From NCBI RefSeq assembly GCF_011046895.1, contig NZ_CP049250.1, forward strand, positions 62,001-126,000: a stretch of DNA of 64,000 nt, written 5' to 3'. Of this stretch, positions 17,901 to 26,506 are shown piece by piece (the stretch's first letter is position 1; every line of letters begins with the position of its first letter). Source of the DNA: Rhizobium rhizoryzae. Its GTDB lineage: Bacteria > Pseudomonadota > Alphaproteobacteria > Rhizobiales > Rhizobiaceae. Position numbers and translations under genes: made by a program. Below the pieces are notes generated by a model that saw only the letters and a program-made list of their open reading frames with translations, was not told the DNA's origin and did no database searches.

Positions 17901-18155
17901 ATGAGCGACAGTGCAGCAAACCAGGATGTGGGCAGCCTGAGCTTCGAAAAGGCGGTGGCCGAGCTGGAAGGTATCGTGACACGGCTTGAGCGGGGCGATG
18001 TGGCGCTGGACGAATCCATCGCCATCTACGAGCGGGGCGAAGCGCTCAAGAAACATTGCGAAACGCTTCTCAATGCAGCGGAAAACCGTATCGAGAAAAT
18101 CCGTCTCGACCGGGCTGGCAAGCCGCAGGGAGCAGAGCCTCTCGACGGCGAATAA
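17901..18155 (+). CDS. xseB: exodeoxyribonuclease VII small subunit
   Basis: 84 residues. [20 protein letters not shown], then [20 protein letters not shown] and [12 protein letters not shown], is the whole XseB helical hairpin. XseB multimerises on XseA to form the single-strand-specific exonuclease. Two adjacent ATGs (17898 and 17901) lie at the end of the deacetylase gene (TGATGATG), and I use the second. xseA is not in the window. In E. coli xseB is followed by ispA and dxs; here dxs lies 13 kb downstream. Confidence 0.93.
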   Translation: MSDSAANQDVGSLSFEKAVAELEGIVTRLERGDVALDESIAIYERGEALKKHCETLLNAAENRIEKIRLDRAGKPQGAEPLDGE

Positions 18156-18203
18156 TCGCAGACCAGTTGGGAACCTGAACGGGGCTCCCGCCGTTTCCGG
18201 GCC

Positions 18204-18329
18204 ATGGCAAGAGATACCGGACCCCGCGCCCGCAAGGGCATGATCAGCTTCGTTGTTACCATTTTCGTCGTGGCCCTCATATTGGCCGCGATCTACATGA
18301 TCGGTTTCACGCCCGGCGAGACGAATTGA
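18204..18329 (+). CDS. 41-residue single-span membrane peptide, unrecognised
   Basis: A short frame starting ATG at 18204: a basic N-terminus (MARDTGPRARKG), one strong membrane helix (MISFVVTIFVVALILAAIYM) and a short polar tail ending GETN. The inside-positive rule predicts the N-terminus in the cytosol. It lies 48 bases after xseB on the same strand and stops 6 bases before the stop of the convergent ROK gene. The amphipathic start, clean helix and tight packing argue for a real gene. The function is unknown. Confidence 0.55.
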   Translation: MARDTGPRARKGMISFVVTIFVVALILAAIYMIGFTPGETN

Positions 18330-18335
18330 TCGGCG

Positions 18336-19592
18336 TCACCGCACTTGCGTGACACGATGATCGATGGCGTTCAGGGATCGATCAACATGCCCTTCGAACA
18401 CCAGTGCCTGTTCGTCCTGCACCAGCGATATGGCGGGCTGACCGTTCAGCCTCACATGCAGCGATTGCGACAACCCTTCCTCGATACCGCCCGTCAGGAG
18501 ATCGTAGAAGCGGTTGCCCGGTCCGGTGATCGCAACCGGCATGTCGCCTGCAAGGCTCAGCACGCGCGACAACCCCTGCCCCAGCGCAAGACCCGCCTGA
18601 CGGAAGGCATATTGCGCCATGCGATTGCCCTGACGTGCCGACTGGGCAATCTTTTCCATTTCTACAAGCGGAACGAACTTGGCGGGTATAGTGTTCGGCG
18701 GCACCTGGAACGCCAAGCGCAGGATGCCGTAGAAACCGGCCGATGCCTCGATACAGCCATAGGCGCCGCAGCGACAGAGCCGGTTGTCGGGAGCATTCAG
18801 CATATGTCCGAAATTCGGGGCGGTCGTCATGATTTCGCCTGCCTCCATGCGCGCAATGCCGAGGCCTATGCTGTGGCCAAGCGACAGGGCAACAAGCCCG
18901 TTCGGCGGCATTTCCGATCTCGACGATTGGCGCCGTGCCAGGGCCTGAACCACGAGCAGGGTTTCATTGCTGAGCGACAGGTGGCAATTGGGATAGGCAT
19001 CGGCCAGCACTGAAAAATCCACCTCTTCGCGTCCGAGAACCGGCGACCAGACAAGCCTGCCAACCTCCGGCTCCACGATGCCCTTGCTGCTCAAGGAGAG
19101 CTGGCTGAAAGCCTCCGGCGGAAGCTTGGAGCGCCCCAGAAGCCTGGCGAGCGATGCGGCCATATCCTGCAGAAGCGGACCCGCCTTCGCAACGTTGACA
19201 TCCCGAACCGTGCTGAACCGGTCAATCAGCTTGCCGCGGTAATCAGAAAGCGCGTAGTGCAGCGCATCCGAAGAGATCTGCACCGAAACCGCATAGGCAA
19301 ACCCGGCAGCCCGCTCGAACAAGACGCGCGGCCGCCCTCGCCCGCTGGGCGCGCTCTGCTCCTGCCGCTCGATGGCGCCTGCCTTTTCCAGATCGACCGT
19401 GACCGCCGTGACCGTGGCAGAGGCAAGGCCTGTCAGTTCCGAAAGCTCCGTATGGGAAAGCGCGCCCTTTAGCCGCAACACGCCCAGCACGGCCAGCATG
19501 TTCTGGCGGCGCAGAAGCTCGGTGCCGGGCTTTGCCGTAGAAAAGCGTAGTCCCTGAACCTCGTCTCCGGTCGGCGAAGATTTCACCCACAT
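18336..19592 (-). CDS. ROK-family transcriptional repressor, XylR-like
   Basis: 418 residues. An N-terminal winged-helix DNA-binding domain ([20 protein letters not shown], then [20 protein letters not shown]) is followed by the ROK sugar-kinase-like domain ([20 protein letters not shown], then [21 protein letters not shown]). The zinc motif [11 protein letters not shown] is complete. This is the architecture of XylR/NagC repressors, which release DNA on binding a sugar. The frame extends 75 codons upstream, but the Met at 19592 starts just ahead of the wing domain. It is divergent from xylFHG, so it most likely represses them through the palindrome at 19654-19674. Confidence 0.88.
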   Translation of the reverse strand: MWVKSSPTGDEVQGLRFSTAKPGTELLRRQNMLAVLGVLRLKGALSHTELSELTGLASATVTAVTVDLEKAGAIERQEQSAPSGRGRPRVLFERAAGFAYAVSVQISSDALHYALSDYRGKLIDRFSTVRDVNVAKAGPLLQDMAASLARLLGRSKLPPEAFSQLSLSSKGIVEPEVGRLVWSPVLGREEVDFSVLADAYPNCHLSLSNETLLVVQALARRQSSRSEMPPNGLVALSLGHSIGLGIARMEAGEIMTTAPNFGHMLNAPDNRLCRCGAYGCIEASAGFYGILRLAFQVPPNTIPAKFVPLVEMEKIAQSARQGNRMAQYAFRQAGLALGQGLSRVLSLAGDMPVAITGPGNRFYDLLTGGIEEGLSQSLHVRLNGQPAISLVQDEQALVFEGHVDRSLNAIDHRVTQVR

Positions 19593-19624
19593 GATTTCAC
19601 AACTATCACCACTCGAAAGGGCTG

Positions 19625-19654
19625 TTGACACCCTGACAATCATCTGCCAGATAT
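19625..19654 (+). promoter_or_regulatory. candidate xylF promoter
   Basis: TTGACA at 19625-19630 is a perfect -35 box. With an 18-base spacer it faces AGATAT (19649-19654), an acceptable alphaproteobacterial -10. The operator palindrome begins at the last base of this -10, so a bound repressor would block RNA polymerase. The start site is not mapped. Confidence 0.45.
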
Positions 19655-19674
19655 TTTCTCGACTGTCGAGAAAA
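19654..19674. promoter_or_regulatory. perfect 21-bp palindrome, probable ROK repressor operator
   Basis: Arms TTTTCTCGAC and GTCGAGAAAA meet at a central T, with no mismatch over ten base pairs. It lies between the divergent ROK gene (start 19592) and xylF (start 19774), 100 bases ahead of xylF. A long TTT..AAA-edged dyad is the type of site bound by XylR/NagC-type ROK dimers. Binding is inferred, not shown. Confidence 0.65.
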
Positions 19675-19773
19675 ACAATTTCCAGCATGGGAGCGGAGGT
19701 TGTCGACGGTATTTGGGCGGGGGAGGAGCGGACCGAGGTCCGAGGCTGCCTCGTATTCACTCGGGAGGTTTTA

Positions 19774-20814
19774 ATGAAATCAGTTCTGAAGCTGATGGCC
19801 GCTGCTGCTGTCATCACCGCTGTTCACGCACCGGCTTTTGCCAAGGATCTCGTCGTTGGCGTATCCTGGTCCAACTTCCAGGAAGAGCGTTGGAAGACCG
19901 ACGAAGCGGCCATCAAGAAGGCGCTCGAAGCCGCTGGCGCGAAGTATATTTCTGCTGACGCCCAGACATCTGCTGCCAAGCAGCTGACCGACATCGAAAG
20001 CCTGATCTCGCAGGGCGCCAACGCCCTCATCGTTCTGGCGCAGGATTCGTCCGCTATCGGCCCGGCCATTGAAAAGGCAACCAACGAAGGCATTCCGGTC
20101 ATCGGCTACGACCGCCTGATCGAAAACCCGAAGACCTACTACATCACCTTCGACAACAAGGAAGTCGGTCGCCTTCAGGCCAAGGAAGTCTTCAAGGTCA
20201 AGCCGCAGGGCAATTACGTGTTCATCAAGGGTGGCTCCACCGACCCGAACGCTGATTTCGTCTTCTCTGGTCAGCAGGAAGTGCTGAAGGACGCCATCGC
20301 TTCCGGCAAGGTGAAGAATGTCGGCGAAGCCTATACGGATGGCTGGAAGCCGGAAATTGCCCAGAAGAACATGGAGCAGTTCCTGACCAAGAACAACAAC
20401 AAGGTCGATGCAGTCGTTTCCTCGAACGACGGTATGGCCGGTGGCGTTGTGGCCGCTCTCGAAGCGCAGGGTCTTGCCGGTTCCGTTCCGGTCTCCGGTC
20501 AGGATGGCGACAAGGCCGCTCTGAACCGTATCGCGCTTGGCACCCAGACCGTTTCTGTCTGGAAGGACAGCCGCGAACTGGGCAAGAAGGCTGGCGAAGT
20601 GGCCGTGGCACTTGCCAAGGGCACCAAGATGGAAGCGCTTCCGGGCACACAGAAGTTCAAGGGCGGCGCCAAGGGCGTTGAAATGAACTCCGTATTCCTG
20701 ACGCCGATCGCCATTACCAAGGACAACCTGAACATTGTTCTCGATGCTGGCTGGATCTCCAAGAAGGAGCTTTGCCAGGGTGTAAAGGCTGGTTCCGTCA
20801 AGGTCTGCAGCTAA
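19774..20814 (+). CDS. xylF: D-xylose-type ABC transporter, periplasmic binding protein
   Basis: 346 residues with a signal peptide ([20 protein letters not shown], cut after AFA at 23). The mature part is a two-lobed sugar-binding protein: [20 protein letters not shown], then [53 protein letters not shown] and [19 protein letters not shown]. These are close to XylF rather than to ribose- or ChvE-type proteins. Start ATG 19774 has GGAGGT 6 bases ahead. It begins the xylFHG unit and delivers sugar to XylH. Xylose is the best guess; a related aldopentose is possible. Confidence 0.88.
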   Translation: MKSVLKLMAAAAVITAVHAPAFAKDLVVGVSWSNFQEERWKTDEAAIKKALEAAGAKYISADAQTSAAKQLTDIESLISQGANALIVLAQDSSAIGPAIEKATNEGIPVIGYDRLIENPKTYYITFDNKEVGRLQAKEVFKVKPQGNYVFIKGGSTDPNADFVFSGQQEVLKDAIASGKVKNVGEAYTDGWKPEIAQKNMEQFLTKNNNKVDAVVSSNDGMAGGVVAALEAQGLAGSVPVSGQDGDKAALNRIALGTQTVSVWKDSRELGKKAGEVAVALAKGTKMEALPGTQKFKGGAKGVEMNSVFLTPIAITKDNLNIVLDAGWISKKELCQGVKAGSVKVCS

Positions 20815-20931
20815 GCTCGGACTTTAGAAGTCGATCATCGGCAACAAAAGTTCCGCAAGGGACGTCGCAGCACACCTGCGGCGTCCTTCGCTCGCGGAGG
20901 CTTGCCGACAAGAAGAGGGAGTTCAAGGCTT

Positions 20932-22254
20932 ATGACGGATCAAACCATTCCGGTCGCCATCAAACCCGCCAGTGGCGCTCGCGCGGCACCCGGCAACCCG
21001 CTCAAGCGCTTCTTCCAGGCAACGGAAATCGACACGCGCCTTCTCGGCATGGTCGTTGCCATGCTGTTGATCTGGCTTGGTTTCCACGTTCTGTCGGACG
21101 GCCTGTTCCTGACATCGCGCAACCTCTGGAACCTCTCGGTCCAGGCGGCCTCCGTTTCCGTCATGGCAACGGGCATGGTGCTGGTGATCGTGACGCGCAA
21201 TATCGACCTCTCCGTCGGCTCGATCCTCGGTTTCGTCGGCATGATCATGGCCGTGACGCAGACAAAGTTCCTGCCCGCATGGCTTGGCTATGACCACCCC
21301 ATGACATGGATCCTGGCGCTGAGCGTCGGCATCGTTCTGGGCGCCGCCATCGGCGCATTTCAGGGCGCAATCATCGCCTTTCTCAATGTTCCCTCCTTCA
21401 TTGTTACGCTTGGCGGCCTGCTGGTCTGGCGCGGCGCGGCCTGGATGGTGACGAGCGGTGCGACCGTTGCACCCATGGACACCAAATTCCGCCTGATGGG
21501 CGGCGGCGCGGATGGCTCCATCGGGGCAACCGCCAGCTGGATCGTCGGCGTCATCGCCTGCGGCTTCATCGTGCTGTCCATCCTGCATTCGCGCAAGCAG
21601 CGCAAGCGCTTCGGCTTTCCGTTGAAGCCGATCTGGGCCGAATTCTTCGTCGGCATTGCCAGCTGCGGCATCGTGCTCGGCGCAGTGAAGGTTCTCAACA
21701 GCTATTACATGCCGGTCAATCTGGCCCGCCGCTATGCGGAAGAGAATGGCATTGCCTGGCCGGAAAACGGTCTCGACATTCCGCTCGGCATCGCTATTCC
21801 GGTCCTGATTGCGCTCAGCATTGCCATCGGCATGAACTTCCTGACGAACCGCACGCGCTTTGGCCGCTACGTCTTCGCCATCGGTGGCAACCCGGAAGCA
21901 GCAGAACTGGCCGGCATCAAGACCCGCTGGGTGACCGTTCGCCTGTTTGCACTGATGGGAGCGCTCTGCGCCATCGCAGCCGCGATTTCTACCGCCCGCC
22001 TCAACGCCGCCACCAATGCACAAGGCACGCTGGACGAGCTTTATACCATTGCCGCAGCCGTGATCGGCGGCACGTCGCTGGCCGGTGGCGTGGGCACCAT
22101 TGCCGGTGCGGTTCTGGGCGCGCTGGTCATGCAATCGCTGAATTCCGGCATGGTTCTGCTTGGCATGGATGCGCCCTTGCAGAGCATCGTGATCGGCATG
22201 GTGCTGGTGCTGGCGGTCTGGCTTGACACCATCTATCGCGCAAGAGCCCGCTAG
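20932..22254 (+). CDS. xylH: xylose-type ABC transporter, permease
   Basis: 440 residues with about eleven membrane spans, longer than ribose permeases as expected for Xyl[20 protein letters not shown] near the first third is the BPD_transp_2 hallmark. [20 protein letters not shown] follows, and [20 protein letters not shown] is the conserved EAA-like cytoplasmic loop that docks on the ATPase. The ATG at 20932 follows a 117-base gap after xylF with an AGAGGGA ribosome-binding site. It is 14 bases ahead of xylG. Confidence 0.88.
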   Translation: MTDQTIPVAIKPASGARAAPGNPLKRFFQATEIDTRLLGMVVAMLLIWLGFHVLSDGLFLTSRNLWNLSVQAASVSVMATGMVLVIVTRNIDLSVGSILGFVGMIMAVTQTKFLPAWLGYDHPMTWILALSVGIVLGAAIGAFQGAIIAFLNVPSFIVTLGGLLVWRGAAWMVTSGATVAPMDTKFRLMGGGADGSIGATASWIVGVIACGFIVLSILHSRKQRKRFGFPLKPIWAEFFVGIASCGIVLGAVKVLNSYYMPVNLARRYAEENGIAWPENGLDIPLGIAIPVLIALSIAIGMNFLTNRTRFGRYVFAIGGNPEAAELAGIKTRWVTVRLFALMGALCAIAAAISTARLNAATNAQGTLDELYTIAAAVIGGTSLAGGVGTIAGAVLGALVMQSLNSGMVLLGMDAPLQSIVIGMVLVLAVWLDTIYRARAR

Positions 22255-22268
22255 AAGGAGCAGGAAAA

Positions 22269-23054
22269 ATGACGCAAGACAAAACACCTCTGGTGGAAAT
22301 GCGCGACGTTTCCATCTCCTTCGGCGGCATTCACGCTGTCGATGGTGCCTCGGTGGATCTCTTCCCCGGCGAAGTCGTGGCTCTTCTCGGCCACAACGGT
22401 GCGGGCAAATCCACCCTGATCAAGATCCTCTCCGGCGCTTATCGCCGGGATTCAGGCGAAATCCTCATCAATGGCGAAGCGGCTGATATCAACAACCCGC
22501 GCGATGCCAAGAAATACGGTATCGAGACCATCTACCAGACCTTGGCCGTGGCCGATAACGTCGATGCTGCCGCCAACCTCTATCTCGGCCGCGAGCTTCG
22601 CACGCCCTGGGGTACGCTGGACGATGTGGCGATGGAAGCCAAGGCGCGTGAGGTTATGGGGCGTTTGAACCCCAACTTTCAGCGCTTCAAGGAGCCGGTG
22701 AAGGCATTGTCCGGCGGTCAGCGCCAGTCTGTTGCCATTGCCCGCGCCATTCTGTTCGACGCCCGTATCCTCATCATGGACGAGCCAACGGCAGCGCTTG
22801 GACCGCAGGAAACGGCGCAGGTTGGTGAACTGATCACCCAGCTGAAGCGCGAAGGCATCGGCATCTTCCTGATCAGCCACGACATTCATGACGTGTTCGA
22901 TCTGGCAGACCGGGTATTCGTGATGAAGAACGGCCGCGTGGTGGGCCATGCGCGCACTGAGGATGTGACCAAGGACGAAGTTCTCGGCATGATCATCCTG
23001 GGCAAGGTGCCGCCGGGTGCCACCGCCGGTCCCGGCGCCATGCAGATGGCGTGA
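22269..23054 (+). CDS. xylG: sugar ABC transporter ATPase, single-domain XylG
   Basis: 261 residues. Walker A is GHNGAGKST, the signature is [15 protein letters not shown], Walker B is [12 protein letters not shown] and the switch is [10 protein letters not shown]. coli XylG and most CUT2 sugar ATPases fuse two ABC domains (about 500 residues). This one has only one and must work as a homodimer, as FrcA of Sinorhizobium does. Both hydrolytic halves can then be active. The last gene of the sugar operon, it is followed by a strong terminator. Confidence 0.85.
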   Translation: MTQDKTPLVEMRDVSISFGGIHAVDGASVDLFPGEVVALLGHNGAGKSTLIKILSGAYRRDSGEILINGEAADINNPRDAKKYGIETIYQTLAVADNVDAAANLYLGRELRTPWGTLDDVAMEAKAREVMGRLNPNFQRFKEPVKALSGGQRQSVAIARAILFDARILIMDEPTAALGPQETAQVGELITQLKREGIGIFLISHDIHDVFDLADRVFVMKNGRVVGHARTEDVTKDEVLGMIILGKVPPGATAGPGAMQMA

Positions 23055-23076
23055 GGGTAGCATTTTTGAAATCGAG

Positions 23077-23102
23077 CGGCGGGCCATGTGCTCGCCGTTT
23101 TT
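23077..23102 (+). terminator. rho-independent terminator of xylFHG
   Basis: Stem CGGCGGGC with GCTCGCCG (one G-T pair) around a five-base loop, followed by TTTTT at 23098-23102. It starts 22 bases after the xylG stop. Confidence 0.75.
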
Positions 23103-23105
23103 CGT

Positions 23106-23155
23106 TCACCCCTCCCGCAGCTTCGCTGCGACCTCCCCCTCAAGGGGAGGTGGGA
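23106..23155 (+). repeat. intergenic palindromic repeat, copy A
   Basis: A 50-bp unit of two hairpins: CGCAGC-TTC-GCTGCG (23116-23130) and CCTCCCC-CTCAA-GGGGAGG (23132-23150). Its last 25 bases (23131-23155) are the exact reverse complement of 23241-23265. It is a dispersed element of rhizobial intergenic regions by appearance. Confidence 0.7.
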
Positions 23156-23240
23156 GAATGCGTCACCCAGTGAAATCTGGTCTCACCCGAGGCAGTCCAG
23201 AACACCAAAGCTAAAGTAGGAACAAGTGCAGGCTACATAT

Positions 23241-23290
23241 TCCCACCTCCCCTTGAGGGGGAGGTCGGCGCGGCGCGCCGGGTGGGGTGA
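23241..23290 (-). repeat. intergenic palindromic repeat, copy B (inverted)
   Basis: The inverted partner of the unit at 23106-23155. The 25-bp G/C-rich half is identical and the distal half is similar (TCACCCC-x-CCCG then a GCGC-rich stem). The 85 bases between the two copies hold no open frame of note. Together they could fold into one long stem in RNA. Confidence 0.7.
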
Positions 23291-23327
23291 TGCACTGTTT
23301 CGCCGTGCAGCTCGATCCTACCCTCCC

Positions 23328-24236
23328 TCACCTGCCCCTGAGTACACCGGCCAGCGTGTGAATATGGGCGGCACCGATGCCGCAGCAGCCGCCAATGAAG
23401 CTGGCGCCCGCATCCGCCCAGTTGCAGGCAAAGCGGGAATAGGCATCGTCCGTCAGGTCCTTGCGGGTTTCGTGCAGGCCTTCGTTGGCGGCGCTGTCAT
23501 CCGCATCGGCCTCGAAAGCATTGGCGTAGACGCCGATTTCGATCGGGACGCCTTTTTCCTTGAAGATGGCGGACGCCGTGCGCACCGCCGCTTCCATGAC
23601 TTCCGGCTTGGCGCAGTTGAACATCAGCGCCTCAGCGCCGGAACCTGCCGCCCAGAGCGCTGCATCGGCCACCGTCTCGCCAGAGCGAAGTTTCGGTTCG
23701 CCGCCTTTCACCTGCGCCTCGTCATCCGCCAGCGTGAACGAGATCCAGAAGGGCTTGCCCGTATCTTTCACCGCGACACGCACCGCTTCGCCCTCGGCAA
23801 TCAGGCTCAGCGTTTCGCCCAGCCAGACATCCGCATAGGCGTCGAGGTTTTCCACCAGCACCGAAAGATAATCCTGCACGCGGGAAGGATCGAAATTTTC
23901 CGGCTCGTAGGAGCCGAAGATCGGTGGCAGACCACCCGCGACCGTCACCGGACGACCAGCCTTCTCCGCTGCCTGTCGCGCCAGTTCGCCAGAGAGACGA
24001 ATGAGCGCCGGGCCTTCCTTGGAAAAACGCTCTTCGCCGATGTGGAACGGCACCAGCGCATAGGAATTGGTGGTGATGACATCGGCACCGGCGGCGATGA
24101 ATTCCTCATGCACCTGCCGCACGATCTGCGGGCTATTGATCAGCGCCAGCGCCGACCATTCCGGCTGCTTGAGTTCAGCGCCAAGACGCAGGAGTTCCCG
24201 GCTCATGCCGCCATCGAGAATTTTGAGCGTCGTCAT
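23328..24236 (-). CDS. homocysteine S-methyltransferase family protein, MmuM-like
   Basis: 302 residues, a zinc-dependent methyl transfer barrel. It starts ILDGGMSRELLRLGAELKQP and has DVITTNSYALVPFHIG. The zinc cysteines are the Cys in ALMFNCAKPE and the pair in FIGGCCGIGAAHI. Family members (MmuM, BHMT-like) move a methyl group from S-methylmethionine, S-adenosylmethionine or betaine to homocysteine, giving methionine. It sits at the promoter-distal end of an amino-acid ABC transporter unit, 30 bases after a permease gene, suggesting the imported compound is its methyl donor. The donor itself is not shown by sequence. Confidence 0.85.
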   Translation of the reverse strand: MTTLKILDGGMSRELLRLGAELKQPEWSALALINSPQIVRQVHEEFIAAGADVITTNSYALVPFHIGEERFSKEGPALIRLSGELARQAAEKAGRPVTVAGGLPPIFGSYEPENFDPSRVQDYLSVLVENLDAYADVWLGETLSLIAEGEAVRVAVKDTGKPFWISFTLADDEAQVKGGEPKLRSGETVADAALWAAGSGAEALMFNCAKPEVMEAAVRTASAIFKEKGVPIEIGVYANAFEADADDSAANEGLHETRKDLTDDAYSRFACNWADAGASFIGGCCGIGAAHIHTLAGVLRGR

Positions 24237-24266
24237 AGGGTTACCTCATGGAATACAAACTGAAGC

Positions 24267-24956
24267 TCAGCGCCGGATCGGCACCTGTGCTTCGACAAAC
24301 TTGAAACTGCGGGCAATCACGGCCGTCAGCGCGACATAGAACAAGGTCACCACGATCAGCGGCTCATAGACCAGCAGCGTGTCCTGCCGCACCTTGTAGG
24401 CGACCGCATAGAGATCCATGACCGTGACGGTGAAGGCGAGCGGCGTTGATTTCAATTGCAGCACCACCTCGCCCGCAATGGTGGGCAGCGCGATGCGGAT
24501 GGCGCGTGGCAACCAGATACGGCGCACCAGCGTGAACGGGCCCATGCCAACCGCGCGGCCCGCTTCCAGCTCGCCCTTGGGCACCGAGAGAAGCGCGCCC
24601 CGCAGGATGACGGCCTGATAAGCGGCAAAATTCAGCGTGAACGAGACCGCCGCGAAGAAGAAGCCCTCGCGCAGGATGGGCCAGAGAAAGCTTTGTCTGA
24701 GGCCCGGCACCAATGGCAGGAGCGAGCCGACACCGTAATAGAGCAGCCAAAGCTGGATGAGCAGCGGTGTGCCGCGCAGGAAGGTGCAATAGGCCCGCGA
24801 GAGATTGCGGGATATCAGCCCGCCGGACACCTGCGCGAAGGCGAGGCCGATGGCGAGCACGAAGCCCACGGATACGGAAATCGCGAGCAGCGACACGGTC
24901 TGTATCGCGCCGTCGATCAGAAGCGGCCAATATTTCGCAATCCAGTCGAACCTCAT
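24267..24956 (-). CDS. polar amino-acid ABC transporter permease (HisM type)
   Basis: 229 residues with about five membrane helices. The conserved cytoplasmic loop is GAllSVPKGELEAGRAVGMGPFTLVRRIWLPRAI (EAA motif region, positions about 125-160). The N-terminus carries the paired-permease start GAIQTVSLLAISVSVGFVLA. It forms the channel with the permease at 24967-25692, from which it is separated by 10 bases. Confidence 0.9.
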   Translation of the reverse strand: MRFDWIAKYWPLLIDGAIQTVSLLAISVSVGFVLAIGLAFAQVSGGLISRNLSRAYCTFLRGTPLLIQLWLLYYGVGSLLPLVPGLRQSFLWPILREGFFFAAVSFTLNFAAYQAVILRGALLSVPKGELEAGRAVGMGPFTLVRRIWLPRAIRIALPTIAGEVVLQLKSTPLAFTVTVMDLYAVAYKVRQDTLLVYEPLIVVTLFYVALTAVIARSFKFVEAQVPIRR

Positions 24957-24966
24957 CTCGCCCTCC

Positions 24967-25692
24967 TCAGCTCAACTGTGGCTGGCCGCGTCGCACGCGG
25001 CGTTCCAGTGCGGTGAAAACGAGGTTCGAGACGAGCGTGATGGCCAGATAGAGAAAGGCCGCCGCAAGGAAGAACAGGAAATATTGCTTGGTATTCGCCC
25101 CTGCCAGCCTGGTTGCCAGCGCCAGTTCCTGATAGCCGACCACGGCGACCAGAGCGCTATCCTTGATGATGGACATCCAGAGGTTTGCCATGCCGGGCAG
25201 CGCATTCGGCAACAGTGCCGGAAGGGTGACGCGGCGAAAGGCAAGGAAGGGCGAGAAGCCGAAAGCCCTGGCAGCATCGATCTGGCCGGAGGGAATTGCC
25301 AGAACCGCCCCACGAAGCACTTCCGTCATATAGGCCCCTTGCACGAAGCCAAGGACAGATACGGCGGCGACAAAGCCGTTTATTTCGATGGTGGGCAGGG
25401 AAACCGCCGTAAGCAGCCGGTTCAGCCCGTCTGTGCCGGCATAGTAGAGACCAACGATGAGAATGAGTTCCGGCACCGCGCGAATGATGGCCGTGTAGGC
25501 ATTCAGCCCAAACACCAATGCACGATTGCCGGAAAGCTTGCCCAACGCACCGGCAAGGCCAATAGCCAGACCGATAGCGTAGGCGCAGGCCGAGATGGCG
25601 ACGGTGGAGAGAGCGCCGGTCAGCAGCAAGCCGCCCCATCCCGGAGGATAGGGAGACAGCAGTTCCCAAACGCTCATCTGGCTCGCCGCCAT
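24967..25692 (-). CDS. polar amino-acid ABC transporter permease (HisQ type)
   Basis: 241 residues. It shows GALSTVAISACAYAIGLAIG, then RAVPELILIVGLYYAG and the EAA loop LAIPSGQIDAARAFGFSPFL followed by AFRRVTLPALLP. It is the partner of the downstream permease; together they resemble HisQM and opine (OccQM/NocQM) permeases. The ATG at 25692 (MAASQMSVWELL) is used; a TTG one codon earlier is less likely. It is 12 bases after the binding-protein gene. Confidence 0.9.
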   Translation of the reverse strand: MAASQMSVWELLSPYPPGWGGLLLTGALSTVAISACAYAIGLAIGLAGALGKLSGNRALVFGLNAYTAIIRAVPELILIVGLYYAGTDGLNRLLTAVSLPTIEINGFVAAVSVLGFVQGAYMTEVLRGAVLAIPSGQIDAARAFGFSPFLAFRRVTLPALLPNALPGMANLWMSIIKDSALVAVVGYQELALATRLAGANTKQYFLFFLAAAFLYLAITLVSNLVFTALERRVRRGQPQLS

Positions 25693-25704
25693 CAAGGCTA
25701 CCTC

Positions 25705-26478
25705 TTACTTTGCGCCGTAGACGTCGAAATCGAAATATTTCTTCGTGATTTCGTCGTATTTTCCACTGGCGCGCACGGCGGCAATGGCCGCGTTGAGCTT
25801 CGCCTTCAGCTCGGTATCGCTCTTGCGTACACCGCCGCCGACACCGATACCCAGAACGGCCGGATCAGCATCAACATTGCCCATGTCGGCGCAGCAATTC
25901 TTGCCTGTTTCGCTCTTCAGGAAATCGCCCAGAACGATGGAATCGGCAAACACATAGTCGATGCGGCCATTGGCCAGATCCTGCAGAGCTTCATCCAGGG
26001 TCTGATAGGTCTTTTCGTCTGCCTGCTTGGCGAAATACTTCTTGTAGTATTCCGTCTGGATGGTCGAGACCTGAATGCCGATGGTCTTGCCCTTCACCGC
26101 ATCGGCCGTGGCACCCGGCTTCTGGTCCTTGGGGCCGATGAGCTTGCTCGGCGTATTGTAGTATTTGTTGGTGAAGTCGATCGTCTTCAGGCGCTCATCG
26201 GTGATCGACATGGACGCCCAGATCACATCCAGCTTCTTGGCTTGAAGCGCCGGAATCAAACCATCCCAGGAAGACTCCACGATCGTGCATTTTTCCTTGA
26301 TCTCAGCGCAGACCGCATCCATCAGCTCGATTTCCCAACCCTGCCATTTGCCACTGGCATCCTTGGCGAAAAAGGGCGGATAGGCTTCATTCAAGATTCC
26401 AAAGCGCACCTCAGCCTGAGCGGCAAAGGCTGAGGCAATGAAAGCTGCGCCAGCGAGAAGGAGAGAAAAAGGCTTCAT
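25705..26478 (-). CDS. amino-acid ABC transporter, periplasmic binding protein
   Basis: 257 residues with a signal peptide ending AFAAQA (cleavage near 22). The mature domain is class II, HisJ/ArgT/NocT-like: VRFGILNEAYPPFFAKDASG, then CTIVESSWDGLIPALQAKKL, DVIWASMSITDERLKTIDFT, and GVGGGVRKSDTELKAKLNAA. Two Cys pairs in the mature protein probably make disulfides. Ligand class: cationic or modified amino acid. The neighbouring homocysteine methyltransferase suggests S-methylmethionine, but opines or betaine-like compounds remain possible. Confidence 0.88.
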   Translation of the reverse strand: MKPFSLLLAGAAFIASAFAAQAEVRFGILNEAYPPFFAKDASGKWQGWEIELMDAVCAEIKEKCTIVESSWDGLIPALQAKKLDVIWASMSITDERLKTIDFTNKYYNTPSKLIGPKDQKPGATADAVKGKTIGIQVSTIQTEYYKKYFAKQADEKTYQTLDEALQDLANGRIDYVFADSIVLGDFLKSETGKNCCADMGNVDADPAVLGIGVGGGVRKSDTELKAKLNAAIAAVRASGKYDEITKKYFDFDVYGAK

Positions 26479-26506
26479 TCGGCAAATCCTTGATGGAGTT
26501 GAATGA

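Noticed and set aside
20923..22287. 454-codon minus-strand frame opposite xylH
   Set aside because: Antisense of a permease gene; its composition is His/Asp/Gln-rich as expected from complementary reading of Ala/Val/Leu codons.
24805..26433. 542-codon plus-strand frame across the amino-acid permease and binding-protein genes
   Set aside because: It is antisense to two genes with intact ABC motifs and shows no domain or plausible start.
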